A stretch of DNA of 64,000 bases from Nostoc sp. FACHB-892 (GCF_014698795.1 NZ_JACJTR010000035.1:1-64000); one strand, 5' to 3'. Shown: positions 44,237-53,739, numbered from the stretch's first letter. Program-made: numbers and translations. The notes: generated from the sequence alone by a model not told the origin.

Positions 44237-47080
44237 CTAAACTTCCAAGTTGTTTAACTGAGGTTCTGGATTGCGAGGCTGGTTTTGAGTTGGCTTCTGT
44301 GTTTCGGCATTTTGGGAAATCTTCGGACTATAAAAATTATTAATCGATTGTTCGCGCAACAATTTTAAATCCTCTGTGATTTCGCTAAGTGGTGGCAAAA
44401 TAATGTCAGTTTTCCCATAAAGAATAATCTCTTCTTTAGTTTGAATTAAAAATTTAAAATAAAGTTGTGACTGCTCACCTAAAGTTAGTTTAGCATTGGG
44501 GTCTTTTTGAAATCGCTCACGAAAACCTTCGTTACCTTGGTTTGCTCCAGATGTCCATCTGACAGAAGTTTCCAGTAAGCTCCAAACTTCAGCTAATGCA
44601 GGATGAAGTGGCAAAGGGATATCACGAGTAGCATGAGTATTAGCAGCAGAATTAATTGTTGGGATTTGAAGTTTAGTTGCCAGCAGGCGGAGTTTGTCAA
44701 TTTCTAATGAGTTAATAGCCATAGAGTGAACTTGATGACTCATTTCTTCATCAGTACGTCTCAATTCTAGGTGTACAGCAACTCTCGTAGTTCCGTTATG
44801 TTCAGTTTTTAAAAGCTTGATATCACCACTATTTTCATCATTAGGAGTATAAGTAATGCGATAATTACCTAATTCTAAATCGTGAGAGTTAAAGGCTTCT
44901 AGGGTACTTGTAAGTATTCTTAAAACTTCTAAAGATTTAAAACTTTCAAGTATTTTATGAGTGCCATCAGGAGAAAGGGAGCTTAGACTGTTAGCAATTC
45001 TCCTGGGGTCTTCATCGAGGGAGGGTAGCTCTTTACCTTGCTTTAAGGTATCTGCAACCGTTAAAAACTCCTGGCGTTCTATAGGTAAAAAATTATCTAA
45101 AGGTTTTTGAGTAATATTAATATGATATTGTGAGGCTTCAAACTCCATAATTGGATTATCTAAGTTTGTCGCTTGAGGACGATGAATACTATAAGTAGAT
45201 TTCTTCTTTTTAATAAGAAAAGTATCGGCACGATAAACTGTAGAGCCATCATCTTGTTGAACGCCATAATTCTTGATAAGCTCTCTGGCAGCAAAAGCAA
45301 TGTCTTGATTTTGTTTAGCTTCTAAAAACCTTCGAGGAATTGTTTGTTTATAAACTGTTACCTGTTTGATATTGACCCAAGTGTTACCAGTAGGTATGCT
45401 GCTAGATTCAAAAGAATCCTTGTTAAGACTAGAGGGTTTTTCAACAAAAGTTTTATTATCCTCTATGGTGTCAGAAATAATTTCGGATTGGCGACGACGG
45501 CGTTTCAATAGGTCTAATTCATCTAATTCGTCTAATTCATCGACTGATATTGATTCCGTGTTTTGTGAGTTATGAGTGCTGCTCTGTTCTGAAGGCGGAC
45601 TAACTTGGGATTGAGGGGCTTCGGGAATAATTACTTGATTATTTGTTTGGGAATTAGTTTGCAAACGAGGCGCAATTTTTGACTCTATCTGTTGGGTTAA
45701 TAATGCTTGTTGTATTCGTATGGATTTGATAATAGCAGCATACAGAGGGCGAGTACGGGATAGAGGAGATAGAGGACGCAGGGGAGTCAGAGAGGCTTCG
45801 GGAATAATTACTCGATCATTTGTTTGGGAATTAGTTTGTGGAAAATCTGCAATTTTTGACTCTGTTTGCTGGGTTAATGATGCCTGTTGTACTTGTATAG
45901 ATTTGATAGCAGCATACAGAGGGTGAGTACGGGATAAAGGAGATAGAGGACGTAGGGGAGGTAGGGGAGGTAGAGGAGGTAGAGGAGGTGTGGGAGTTGT
46001 AGAAGGTGTGAGGAGAATCTCGCTTCCCCCCACACTCTCCACACTCTCCACACTCTCCACACTCTTCGCACTCTTCGCACTCTTAAGCTTTAACTCTTGT
46101 CCATTTTTGAGAAAAATAAATTGTCGCAGGTCAGGTAAAGGGTTATTTTGCTGCCAATCTTCAAAAGAAACCGCCAAGGCTTTGAGCTTTTCATAAGCAG
46201 CTGCGCCAAGTGCTGCAATCAAATCGTCAATACCTTTTTCTGGCCCGGGTAAAGTGATTATTTTGACAGCAACCCCATGATTGAGCAAAAGTTGACTAGT
46301 TTTAATCAAAGCTTTACCGACGTTGACTTGAGTTTTACTTTTGGAATCATGGTCAAAGCAGATTCTAATTTCTCTGTCTGGAGTGGCAAACATGGCAATT
46401 TCGGAGCGTAATTTGCTCTCAATTGGATAACCTTGGTCATCTTTAGAGCGATATGCAGCATTAACCCCTGGCAAGCCGATGGCAGCATCACCTTGAGTCA
46501 AAATACTAGCAGCTTTCTTAGCGCCTTCAGCAATGGTTACTGGTATATTGTGTTTCCACACAGAAAACCAGAAACCTGATTGGCGATCGCTGGCGCTTGG
46601 ATTAACGCCAGCTTTCATGTAAATCAGTTCAGCAATATTTTTTGGTACTTCTAATAAGAAGATACTAAGTTCAGCTTTGTAGGGATGTTCATATTTAATA
46701 AATTTCCCAGGTTTTTGAGGATCTGGTCTAGGAGAATCAGGCTTGTAACAGCCCCAAAGCTTCTCTTTTGGTTTATCCCCAGGTTGTAAATCACAGAAAG
46801 TGCGGGGGTCAACACCACCATTGCACCACCAACCATCAGTAGAATCAAGATATGCGTAAACTTGGAGAGTTTTATCAGTTAAGCGACCAGCATTTTTACG
46901 CCCAATCTGGTCACTATACATTAAGTATTCCCAAGATTCATGGGACTGCTCTATGGAATCATAATATAAAGACGTAAAATTAGCAGAGGCAATAATCGGA
47001 TGAATAGCGCTATCAACTACCAGTTCATGCCAGTGTTTAGGCTCGATATGATTTGGGCGTAAATTAACGAATTCATCCAT
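44237..47080 (-). CDS. DUF3854 (Toprim-like) protein of tra operon
   Basis: A 947-residue protein. The N-terminal half (about 20-310) matches the DUF3854 region of the plasmid Rep: HELVVDSAIHPI, SDQIGRKNAGRLTD, the Toprim-like VTIAEGAKKAASIL and IRICFDHDSK. Unlike the Rep it has no helicase; instead a long low-complexity linker (about 335-530) holds proline repeats, KSAKSVESVESVESVG repeats and a 59-residue tandem duplication. The C-terminal half is helical and unassigned. A primase acting on transferred single strands is a reasonable hypothesis. It starts 1 base after the preceding gene. Confidence 0.75.
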   Translation of the reverse strand: MDEFVNLRPNHIEPKHWHELVVDSAIHPIIASANFTSLYYDSIEQSHESWEYLMYSDQIGRKNAGRLTDKTLQVYAYLDSTDGWWCNGGVDPRTFCDLQPGDKPKEKLWGCYKPDSPRPDPQKPGKFIKYEHPYKAELSIFLLEVPKNIAELIYMKAGVNPSASDRQSGFWFSVWKHNIPVTIAEGAKKAASILTQGDAAIGLPGVNAAYRSKDDQGYPIESKLRSEIAMFATPDREIRICFDHDSKSKTQVNVGKALIKTSQLLLNHGVAVKIITLPGPEKGIDDLIAALGAAAYEKLKALAVSFEDWQQNNPLPDLRQFIFLKNGQELKLKSAKSAKSVESVESVESVGGSEILLTPSTTPTPPLPPLPPLPPLRPLSPLSRTHPLYAAIKSIQVQQASLTQQTESKIADFPQTNSQTNDRVIIPEASLTPLRPLSPLSRTRPLYAAIIKSIRIQQALLTQQIESKIAPRLQTNSQTNNQVIIPEAPQSQVSPPSEQSSTHNSQNTESISVDELDELDELDLLKRRRRQSEIISDTIEDNKTFVEKPSSLNKDSFESSSIPTGNTWVNIKQVTVYKQTIPRRFLEAKQNQDIAFAARELIKNYGVQQDDGSTVYRADTFLIKKKKSTYSIHRPQATNLDNPIMEFEASQYHINITQKPLDNFLPIERQEFLTVADTLKQGKELPSLDEDPRRIANSLSSLSPDGTHKILESFKSLEVLRILTSTLEAFNSHDLELGNYRITYTPNDENSGDIKLLKTEHNGTTRVAVHLELRRTDEEMSHQVHSMAINSLEIDKLRLLATKLQIPTINSAANTHATRDIPLPLHPALAEVWSLLETSVRWTSGANQGNEGFRERFQKDPNAKLTLGEQSQLYFKFLIQTKEEIILYGKTDIILPPLSEITEDLKLLREQSINNFYSPKISQNAETQKPTQNQPRNPEPQLNNLEV
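45618..45971. repeat. 177-base in-frame tandem duplication
   Basis: GCTTCGGGAATAATTACT at 45618 recurs at 45795 (GCTTCGGGAATAATTACTC). The two units code on the minus strand for LSPLSRTHPLYAAIKSI... and LSPLSRTRPLYAAIIKSI..., with about 80% similarity. The period is 59 codons, so the frame is kept. Nine-base units follow at 45950-45990 (PPLPPL) and 46031-46085 (SVE/SAK). Confidence 0.85.
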
Positions 47081-47081
47081 A

Positions 47082-47492
47082 TTAGAACTCTATTTGGGAG
47101 CGAGAATCATCAGAGGTTAAAGAGTTGTTTGTCCTGGAGTCGGTTATAGATGTATTCGTTGATAATGATTCTGTAGAAGCTGGCGAATGCTGAGGAGCGT
47201 TTGTATTTGCTAAAGATTGTTCGACAATTTTTTCAACTTCTTTAGCTTCATCTGGGTCTACTGTTACAAAATTATTAGTTTTTGGATCAACTTTTGTCCA
47301 AGAATAACCTCCACCTTCATCAAGGTTAAGAGCATAAGTATCTTTTCCAAGTTCAATTCTTGCTCTTTTATTCCATTGTTCTACAGTGTCAGCGCAAACA
47401 TATTTTATTAAAGGTGCTATGACATTTCTGGCAAAATAATCGCTGCTTTTAGCATAATTGGAAACCAGTTGTAAATGCCGTTCATCAAACAT
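47082..47492 (-). CDS. Small acidic unknown protein of tra operon
   Basis: A 136-residue protein with a structured N-terminal part (RHLQLVSNYAKSSDYFARNV, YSWTKVDPKTNNFVTV) and a Ser/Thr/Asn-rich disordered tail. GAGGTG lies 6 bases before the ATG. No family recognised. Its position between the relaxase-like gene and the DUF3854 gene suggests a relaxosome accessory, which is an inference. Confidence 0.6.
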   Translation of the reverse strand: MFDERHLQLVSNYAKSSDYFARNVIAPLIKYVCADTVEQWNKRARIELGKDTYALNLDEGGGYSWTKVDPKTNNFVTVDPDEAKEVEKIVEQSLANTNAPQHSPASTESLSTNTSITDSRTNNSLTSDDSRSQIEF

Positions 47493-47544
47493 ATTTCACC
47501 TCAGTTCCCATGTTGTTTTATTGAAGGAGGCAGTTCTTGCTGGA

Positions 47545-47716
47545 GTCAGAATGGGCGTTTACCCGGATTTCTCACCACATCTCGAATAAGGCTGCGCTTG
47601 AGCAGGGGAGCAGGTTCGCTAGTGGGAGCAGAGGAGAGTTCAACGTGCCAAGTTCAATCCCCTCTGCCCCTCTGCCTCTCAAGGTTGTGAGAAATGCGGG
47701 GTTAGCCCATTCTGAC
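47545..47716. mobile_element. MITE-like element
   Basis: Imperfect terminal inverted repeats of about 34 bases: GTCAGAATGGGCGTTTACCC then GGATTTCTCACCAC on the left, and on the right the complement of GTCAGAATGGGCTAACCCCG then CATTTCTCACAACC. Total 172 bases, no transposase. The inner sequence also has GC-rich purine/pyrimidine arms. A second copy of the TIR type lies at 55654-55776. The right end codes for the last 12 residues of the relaxase-like gene. Confidence 0.65.
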
Positions 47717-48182
47717 TTCTGACTTCTACTTCCTGCCTAGTGCCTGACTTGATAATATTTATTAAAGATTTTTGTAAAACGTCATACTGCTGTGGTTTAG
47801 CACCGAGACAATTTAAATCAATCACTTCCCCCGATGCCATCACGCGATTAAAAATAAGATGAAATTCTAAAGAGTCTTGATGAAATTTTAAGAAAGTGAC
47901 ATATTGTAAATCATCCCAGCCGATACCTTGGATATATTCATTGAGAATTTGTTCAGAAACATCTGAGGATAGAGTAATTGGGAAACTTTTCAAAGTAATA
48001 TGAACATAAATTCCGACCTTTTTCAATCTTGGTCTTTGCTTGCTAAAAACTTGATAACTATTAATTATCCAAGCGGGAGCATGAATGTTAACAAGATGAC
48101 CGGAATGAATGGTCAATGTCTGCATTAATTGGTTAATTATCTCAAAATCAGAAAGAGCATATTCTTTAATCATCATTCTCAT
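47679..48182 (-). CDS. Compact relaxase-like protein (MobP-type motif)
   Basis: A 167-residue protein. VGIYVHITLKSFPITL followed by EYIQGIGWDDLQYVTF and the motif FHQDSLEFHLIFNRV match the pattern H-x-D-x4-H-x3-N-R-V of the metal-binding motif III of MobA/MobP relaxases. The motif I tyrosine region is not obvious; Tyr 8 is a candidate. The gene overlaps the virD4 start-side neighbour by 17 bases, the classic coupling-protein partner. The C-terminal SQNGLTPHFSQP is coded by a MITE end, so the protein is probably shortened. Possibilities: a nickase, a relaxase remnant or a regulator. Start could also be Met 3 or 4. Confidence 0.6.
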   Translation of the reverse strand: MRMMIKEYALSDFEIINQLMQTLTIHSGHLVNIHAPAWIINSYQVFSKQRPRLKKVGIYVHITLKSFPITLSSDVSEQILNEYIQGIGWDDLQYVTFLKFHQDSLEFHLIFNRVMASGEVIDLNCLGAKPQQYDVLQKSLINIIKSGTRQEVEVRSQNGLTPHFSQP

Positions 48183-49983
48183 TGTTTACTATCCCTGGAA
48201 TTGGAATCTGAGTATCTTTGTCTAGAATTGATTTAATTTCTCCAACACTTAAAACTTTATTGTTATGATTGTTGTCTTGTTTGACAGGTAAAGGGAAATG
48301 CTTATTGACATCATCCACCCTCAAATCTAAGTCGTGCTGAGTCGGATATCTTTGGGTACTTCTGCGAGCTAATCTACTGACAACTGGCTTCCATTTTTTT
48401 TCGTTGTATCTGTCGATATCGCGGAGAAATTGAGGAATATTGATGCTTTTTAACTGAGGAACAGACCCCTCTTTTGTATTGGAGTATGCAGGATTGATAA
48501 AAACACACTTCCCAGCTGGGAGCTTCAAAAACTGGGCGGACTCAAAGAGCTTTTTAGTTTTCTCTTGATCGCTAATGGTATTATTGCTCTTTCCACCACC
48601 AGTAGAACGGCTTTTGTGTTTGTACCTAATTTCTTCATCTCCCAGAAACGAAGAAAACAATTGTGCTGATTCGTTCTCTCCAGGATTAAAAATAAATTTC
48701 GTACTGCAAGCACCAAGGATAGTCTTAGCAACTTCCCGACCATAATTCTTTTCCAACTGCCCCATATTCTGCCAGCCGAGGATGCCGCAGAAACCCTCAC
48801 TTCGTGATTCATTTAACCATCTGAATAAATCGGGCAGATACAAGGAAGGTAATTCATCCAATGCAACTATCAAGGGGTCAGAGCGTTTTTTGGCTATATT
48901 TCGGGCGATGGTCATGTGGAGAACGCTAGTCATCAAGGGTGCAACAGCATCGCGGCGCTCTCTGTCTAAACCAAAGATAATCATTTGTTTACCCTTGATT
49001 GAGAGTGGTAAAGTCGTTTTACCAATAAAGCAACCCAGTGTGTTTTTGGCCATGAAGCGGGTAAACATGATACTAGCTGTGGCAACAATGCCAGCAACAG
49101 TTTTCTCACTTGCGGCGGAACTGAACAACTGACCAAAGGCAATCTTGACCCAAGGGTTGAGATTAGCAGACATTAACCGCGCAATCATCTGCTCACTAGA
49201 CAAGATGGCAGCACTGGTCATGACATCTGCTCTATCTCCAAATTCTTTGGTTAACATCAATACAGCTTGGGTTAACTGATCCCCAGACGGGCCGAAAAAT
49301 CCATCTTCATTAGAATTATTCAGAATGCGGAAGTTTTTATTGATGACCGTGGCAATCTGCCGAGCGTTTTCAGCGTCAGAAGAATTTCTTAAAAAATCTA
49401 GAGGATTACAAACTTCTGATTCGGGAAAACCAGGGGCAAAAATATGAACATCGTAGCCAAGAACTTTAGCATAAGCAGCGATTTTCGCCTGAGATGGATA
49501 CTTAAAGTCATATAGTAAAATAGGAAACCCTTGGTCAATTGCGGAGAACAACATGGGATTAATGGCACTGAAAGTTTTCCCACTTCCGGGTGCGCCAATG
49601 GCAGCAGTTCCCCTTTGTACTTCTGGTACATAAATCGGTACTCCTCCACTACCAATTTGCTTTTTTGCACCTTTGAATTGATGTCTGCCAATATACAAAG
49701 CTACACTATCACATCGGGGATAGGCTATTTGTTGCAATGCTTTTTTCTTAGCTGTACTGCTCTCCTTTCTGCCTCCCCAGTAGCTAGTAGCAATCTTCTT
49801 TTTACTACTGCCATCCCCCAAAAAGACTCTCATTAAAATGTAAGCACCAACTAAACTTAAAACTGTCAGTCCATTTGGTGTAAACAAAGCATTGGTATAC
49901 TTGCCAATGCTGTCATGAGGATTTTGAAGCTGCTCAAATCGAAAGGGTTGATTACTTGGCGAAGTAGTCAAATTATTGCTCAT
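48166..49983 (-). CDS. virD4: Type IV coupling protein, VirD4/TraG family
   Basis: A 605-residue ATPase that links the relaxosome to the T4SS channel at the inner membrane. It has one clear transmembrane helix (LTVLSLVGAYILMRVFL), Walker A IGAPGSGKTFSAINP (about residue 132), a Walker B region PLIVALDELPSLYLPDLFRW, and the downstream LGWQNMGQLEKNYG and STKFIFNPGENESA motifs. The ATG at 49983 is preferred; a TTG at 50007 would add 8 residues. The gene sits after the exported unknown and before the relaxase-like gene, as expected for a transfer operon. Confidence 0.93.
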   Translation of the reverse strand: MSNNLTTSPSNQPFRFEQLQNPHDSIGKYTNALFTPNGLTVLSLVGAYILMRVFLGDGSSKKKIATSYWGGRKESSTAKKKALQQIAYPRCDSVALYIGRHQFKGAKKQIGSGGVPIYVPEVQRGTAAIGAPGSGKTFSAINPMLFSAIDQGFPILLYDFKYPSQAKIAAYAKVLGYDVHIFAPGFPESEVCNPLDFLRNSSDAENARQIATVINKNFRILNNSNEDGFFGPSGDQLTQAVLMLTKEFGDRADVMTSAAILSSEQMIARLMSANLNPWVKIAFGQLFSSAASEKTVAGIVATASIMFTRFMAKNTLGCFIGKTTLPLSIKGKQMIIFGLDRERRDAVAPLMTSVLHMTIARNIAKKRSDPLIVALDELPSLYLPDLFRWLNESRSEGFCGILGWQNMGQLEKNYGREVAKTILGACSTKFIFNPGENESAQLFSSFLGDEEIRYKHKSRSTGGGKSNNTISDQEKTKKLFESAQFLKLPAGKCVFINPAYSNTKEGSVPQLKSINIPQFLRDIDRYNEKKWKPVVSRLARRSTQRYPTQHDLDLRVDDVNKHFPLPVKQDNNHNNKVLSVGEIKSILDKDTQIPIPGIVNNENDD

Positions 49984-50092
49984 AACGTAACAATTCAGGA
50001 GTAACAATAGTTAATTGGGGACGGAATGGCACGCTTGTTAAGCGTAAATCATTGATATTCCTGGCTAGGTTCCACATGAATCTTAGTGGCAT

Positions 50093-51307
50093 TCAATCGG
50101 GGACGCTAGAAGGACTACCAAAAATAATTGGGTCTTTTTCATGGTAAGTAATAAATGGCACTGGCCCGATAAAATAGGGGGTACAAGTCCGACCAACAAA
50201 AGGAATAGTCTTGCAGAAACGGAAAAACATAGCAGTGTTAACGGAACCCCTTGATTCATCTATATCCCAAACAACTTGTTTAAATGATTTACCAAAGGGA
50301 TGACGACCTGTTGGCTCAAGACCCCCATTAGCTACAGCTAAAATTCCATAGCCACCTTTTACTTTCTGAACTTTTCCCGAAATCCATTGCGCTCCAGTAG
50401 TCTTACCAAGACCTGAAGCTTCAAAGTGGGCGCAATTATTTTGATTACAAGGGATATTAAAACCCTCTTGATAACTGCCAGAGATGCTGCGAATCCGGTT
50501 AGCTTCTATATCTCCTAAAGGCAAATCTACTTGACCAACGAAAGAAAGATCCGGCTCTGGTACGCTAGGAAAATTATTCCAAGATAAATCCTTCAATCCA
50601 GGGATGTCTGAAATGAGAGTATCTTGCCAATTAGCAAATTCATCAAATGATGAGTTTTCAATTCCCGGAATCGATGTCAGCTTGTATTTAGATAAATCAA
50701 TTTCACTGCCGAGAGGGATATTGTCTAAGTTGTAATAATTAGCGACATTACCAATTCTTTGATTAGTGCTGATACCCATTTGGCGAAAAAAGTCAGCTAT
50801 TGGCGCTACACTACTGGCTGATTGATTAGCTAATTCAGGTATAGCCTTGACTAAATCGCTAAGGGTTTGACTTTTAATGACTCCAAAATCGTCAAGATTT
50901 AAACCATCTAAATCAATAGCTAATGCCTGAGAGATCGTCGATAGGGTAAGCTTTTCAATATTCAAATTGGCATCTTCAAAATCACCAAGCTCCATAAAAT
51001 CGCCAATACTTTGTCCAGCTTGCCAAGTTCTAGTCTGATTACCTCTCACGGATGGGTAAGTCACATTACCAGATTCAGATACAATCATGTCTTGAAACTT
51101 CATTTTTGACCAGTCTGGAATCAAGCCATTATTGCTACTGACAAATGGGACTTGTGCCGAGGCTTTGGGCAGTATAAATCCAATTACCTGATTCATAATT
51201 CCATATTTCCAAAAACTGTGAATAAACAATCCTCCGAGCAACCCAAACAATATTAAATAGCGAATCATGTCAAAACTAATTTTGGGCGAACGCTTTGATG
51301 ATTTCAT
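50093..51307 (-). CDS. Unknown exported protein of tra operon
   Basis: A 404-residue protein with an N-terminal hydrophobic segment (MIRYLILFGLLGGLFIHSFW) and SAQVPF, a possible cleavage or anchor site. The body is rich in short leucine/aspartate repeats (LSKYKLTSIPGIENSSFDEF, LKDLSWNNFPSVPEPDLSF), resembling a weak repeat structure, and the C-terminal part has several Cys and aromatic residues (FNIPCNQNNCAHF, RFCKTIPFVGRTCTPYF). It overlaps the VirB9-like gene by 4 bases. Position suggests an envelope part of the T4SS specific to cyanobacteria. Confidence 0.7.
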   Translation of the reverse strand: MKSSKRSPKISFDMIRYLILFGLLGGLFIHSFWKYGIMNQVIGFILPKASAQVPFVSSNNGLIPDWSKMKFQDMIVSESGNVTYPSVRGNQTRTWQAGQSIGDFMELGDFEDANLNIEKLTLSTISQALAIDLDGLNLDDFGVIKSQTLSDLVKAIPELANQSASSVAPIADFFRQMGISTNQRIGNVANYYNLDNIPLGSEIDLSKYKLTSIPGIENSSFDEFANWQDTLISDIPGLKDLSWNNFPSVPEPDLSFVGQVDLPLGDIEANRIRSISGSYQEGFNIPCNQNNCAHFEASGLGKTTGAQWISGKVQKVKGGYGILAVANGGLEPTGRHPFGKSFKQVVWDIDESRGSVNTAMFFRFCKTIPFVGRTCTPYFIGPVPFITYHEKDPIIFGSPSSVPD

Positions 51308-52035
51308 ATTTGTCCAAGCTCGATTAATTTGTTAACTAATTTAAGTGAGACACCAGCAATATCTGCCGCAATAGACATTTGCTCTCCAGCTTGAAAATGA
51401 GTCAAGAATTGCTCAATCCGATTGTGAAGTTCATCAGATGAGGAGAGCAAACCATTACTAATCGCTACGCTCATCCCCGCCCTGATTTGTTTTGTGGTAT
51501 TGATAGTTTGTACTAGGGGTGATAATAAGGGTCGAGTAGCTGTTGAAGATGGTTTATCCGAGATAATTGACACTTGACTGTATTCAGGACGGGAATTGGA
51601 TGGGGTAACTTGAAAGTGGTAAACTTTGCGCGAGCCAGAAGTAGTTTGAGTAATCACTGTAAGCAAAGTTGCACTTGTTTGTGGCAGTCCTGGAACCGGA
51701 AGCTTTTTGATCCGGCGTAAGTGAAGTAGTCCAGCACTACTGTTTTGACAGTTCTGGTCGATTCCCTCTAAACAACCATCAGTGTCAATCAAAACTTGTG
51801 AGGGATCGTCAATCCACACCCGCTTTACCATCTCATTGACTTCATAAAATGAAATTGATACGCCCGAACCATTCCAGACCTTAATTTTTTGCAGCTTGGC
51901 AGTACTGCCACTAACCTGAGATTGCTTTATGGTGCGGACTGTGCTTTGAGCATAGGTTTTGACTGGAACTAGACACACTGCCAAAAAAGCAGCAACCCCA
52001 AGCTGGAGCGCTGTCATGAGTTTTAACTTCTTCAT
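51304..52035 (-). CDS. VirB9/TraK-like outer-complex protein
   Basis: A 243-residue periplasmic protein with a signal peptide (KLKLMTALQLGVAAFLAVCL ... TYAQS). The first part NGSGVSISFYEVNEMVKRVW then IDDPSQVLIDTDGC looks like the beta-strand region of TraK/VirB9 proteins, which form the outer-membrane core with VirB10. The start at 52035 has GGAG 6 bases upstream, while a start at 52095 would put 20 odd residues before the signal. It overlaps the VirB10 stop (4 bases), and co-expression with VirB10 fits the assignment. A matching VirB7 lipoprotein is not seen. Confidence 0.7.
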   Translation of the reverse strand: MKKLKLMTALQLGVAAFLAVCLVPVKTYAQSTVRTIKQSQVSGSTAKLQKIKVWNGSGVSISFYEVNEMVKRVWIDDPSQVLIDTDGCLEGIDQNCQNSSAGLLHLRRIKKLPVPGLPQTSATLLTVITQTTSGSRKVYHFQVTPSNSRPEYSQVSIISDKPSSTATRPLLSPLVQTINTTKQIRAGMSVAISNGLLSSSDELHNRIEQFLTHFQAGEQMSIAADIAGVSLKLVNKLIELGQI

Positions 52036-53597
52036 GGCAACTCCAGAGAACGGTTCACCAAAAAGATAATCTTCGTCCCTTGTGGGATATACCAAACATT
52101 GGGGCGAGGGGTGATTTGTTGGTTAGAAGTTTCTGCACGACGAGTAATAATGTCACTAAGCTTGCCAAAAGCACCTTGTAAAAATGCCCCGCCAATATTG
52201 CGCTGGCTGTTTGAAGTCGTGCTAGAGCTAAATGTCCCTGTAGCAGAATTAACTACACTGCTCGTAGAATCAGATTGATTCAGGATAGTTCCTACTTGAC
52301 CCAAACCACTGACTAATCCCACAGTCAAGTCAGAACCTCCCCCTTTCTTATCTTGGAACTGTTTAGCTATCAAGGGTTTGCCGCCTTCTCCTAATACAGA
52401 AATTGCACCGCTACTAATTGGGTACTCAGTGTTATCTTTGATAATGCTGGTGACTTGCACACTTGCATAAGAGCCACCATTAACCTGTAGGGGTTCAACG
52501 GCCAATAAAGTGCCTTTATGAATTGCCACATTTCCATAGTTGTCATGCAAATCAGCCGTTAATCTAGCAACATAGCGTTTACTATCATCTGGATCTTGCT
52601 GTTGTTGGAAGCGATTTTCGCTTTGCTGCTTGACGACTGAAGTCACTAAAATACCATTTGCGAATTCCCCGACAATTAAATAGCGAGTTTTACGCTGTTG
52701 CAGAATTTGGTTTTCTTGAGGCAAGTAATTAGCATCTGCTATTTGTTTATCAGATTTAGAATTGGCTGACCAACGAGGGCGAATTTTCTCAATTTCTGTG
52801 GGTGTACTGTTAGAGAAGTTAGGACGTGTTTGCTGTGTTGTATAAGCACTATTAGGTGGCTGTAGTTGAATTCGTGTTGTACTCGGTGTTTGAAAGGATG
52901 TTGCCTCTGTTGATATCTGCTGGTTATTTGAAGTAGGTGTATAAGCGATTTTTCCGTAAGATCCTAAGCTGCGAAGTCGATTAAATTCAGCTATCACGTC
53001 TGTTGGCGTTTCTGTTTTCGGCGTAACAGTCCTAACAGGATTACTAATTCTTGGCAATATTTGATTACGAGGTGGTGATGAAATAGTCGAGTTAGTTCTA
53101 CTCGGAACGTAATATCGTCTAGGGCTAGGACTTTGTGTTTGTGCTACAGGTCTAGCTGTTGATGGTGGTGGTGAAGCTGCAACACTTACAGGCTTACTAT
53201 TAACAAAAACTTCTTCCTTACTCTGATTAATTTTATTCAATTCATCTTCTTGTTTATTCAAGGCTAATTTGGCATAGACATCACCATCTTGTTGCTCGAC
53301 TTTCTCCAAAGCTGGGGATGTTTTATCAGCTTTAGCAGTTATCGCTTCTGGACTTCTACCAGGATTGAAAATGCCATTGAGAAAATAAAAGATTACTAAA
53401 AACCCGAAGCCAAAAGGAATAGCGATTATCCCCAATCTTGACCAAGGAGAAGTACTGACAGTGTGCTTGGTAATCGATGGAAATTCTTCAGAGTCTTCCC
53501 GGTTAGGCTTTTCTCTCCTTTGTCCATCATTTGTATCCTCTGAAAATCTCAAGATTTGATCTATAGTCAAATTCTGGTGTTCGTTTTTTAGTGACAT
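52032..53597 (-). CDS. virB10: VirB10/TrbI-like T4SS core protein
   Basis: A 521-residue protein that spans the envelope. A cytoplasmic N-terminus is followed by a transmembrane helix (about 54-77), a long Pro/Ser/Thr-rich periplasmic linker and a C-terminal TrbI domain (about 350-521: ARLTADLHDNYGNVAIHKGT, LLAVEPLQVNGGSYASVQV, ending VWYIPQGTKIIFLVNRSLEL). The ATG at 53597 is preferred; an earlier ATG at 53702 adds 35 residues that are coded by a GGAGGCA-type repeat and have no homologous look. It is co-transcribed with VirB8- and VirB9-like genes. Confidence 0.88.
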   Translation of the reverse strand: MSLKNEHQNLTIDQILRFSEDTNDGQRREKPNREDSEEFPSITKHTVSTSPWSRLGIIAIPFGFGFLVIFYFLNGIFNPGRSPEAITAKADKTSPALEKVEQQDGDVYAKLALNKQEDELNKINQSKEEVFVNSKPVSVAASPPPSTARPVAQTQSPSPRRYYVPSRTNSTISSPPRNQILPRISNPVRTVTPKTETPTDVIAEFNRLRSLGSYGKIAYTPTSNNQQISTEATSFQTPSTTRIQLQPPNSAYTTQQTRPNFSNSTPTEIEKIRPRWSANSKSDKQIADANYLPQENQILQQRKTRYLIVGEFANGILVTSVVKQQSENRFQQQQDPDDSKRYVARLTADLHDNYGNVAIHKGTLLAVEPLQVNGGSYASVQVTSIIKDNTEYPISSGAISVLGEGGKPLIAKQFQDKKGGGSDLTVGLVSGLGQVGTILNQSDSTSSVVNSATGTFSSSTTSNSQRNIGGAFLQGAFGKLSDIITRRAETSNQQITPRPNVWYIPQGTKIIFLVNRSLELP

Positions 53598-53608
53598 AAT
53601 TATTAAAG

Positions 53609-53737
53609 GAGGCAGGAGTTGAAAGGCAGGAGGCAGGAGGTCGATTAGAGGGAGACTTAAACCCAAATGGGCGAGGCAAAAAGGCTTTATTTTTAATTCC
53701 AAATTTTTCCTTCTGCCTCCTGCCTCCTCCGAAGGGT
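53609..53737. repeat. Palindromic heptamer repeat element
   Basis: GGAGGCAGGAG units at 53609-53640 face complementary CTGCCTCCTGCCTCCTCC at 53711-53731. It lies between the VirB10 and VirB8 genes and is probably an inserted repeat. Confidence 0.6.
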
Positions 53738-53739
53738 TA

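Noticed and set aside
47475..47722. Plus-strand frames between tra genes
   Set aside because: They are translations of the MITE-like element.
53597..53702. N-terminal extension of the VirB10 gene from an upstream ATG
   Set aside because: The extra 35 residues are coded by the GGAGGCA repeat and no ribosome binding site precedes that ATG.
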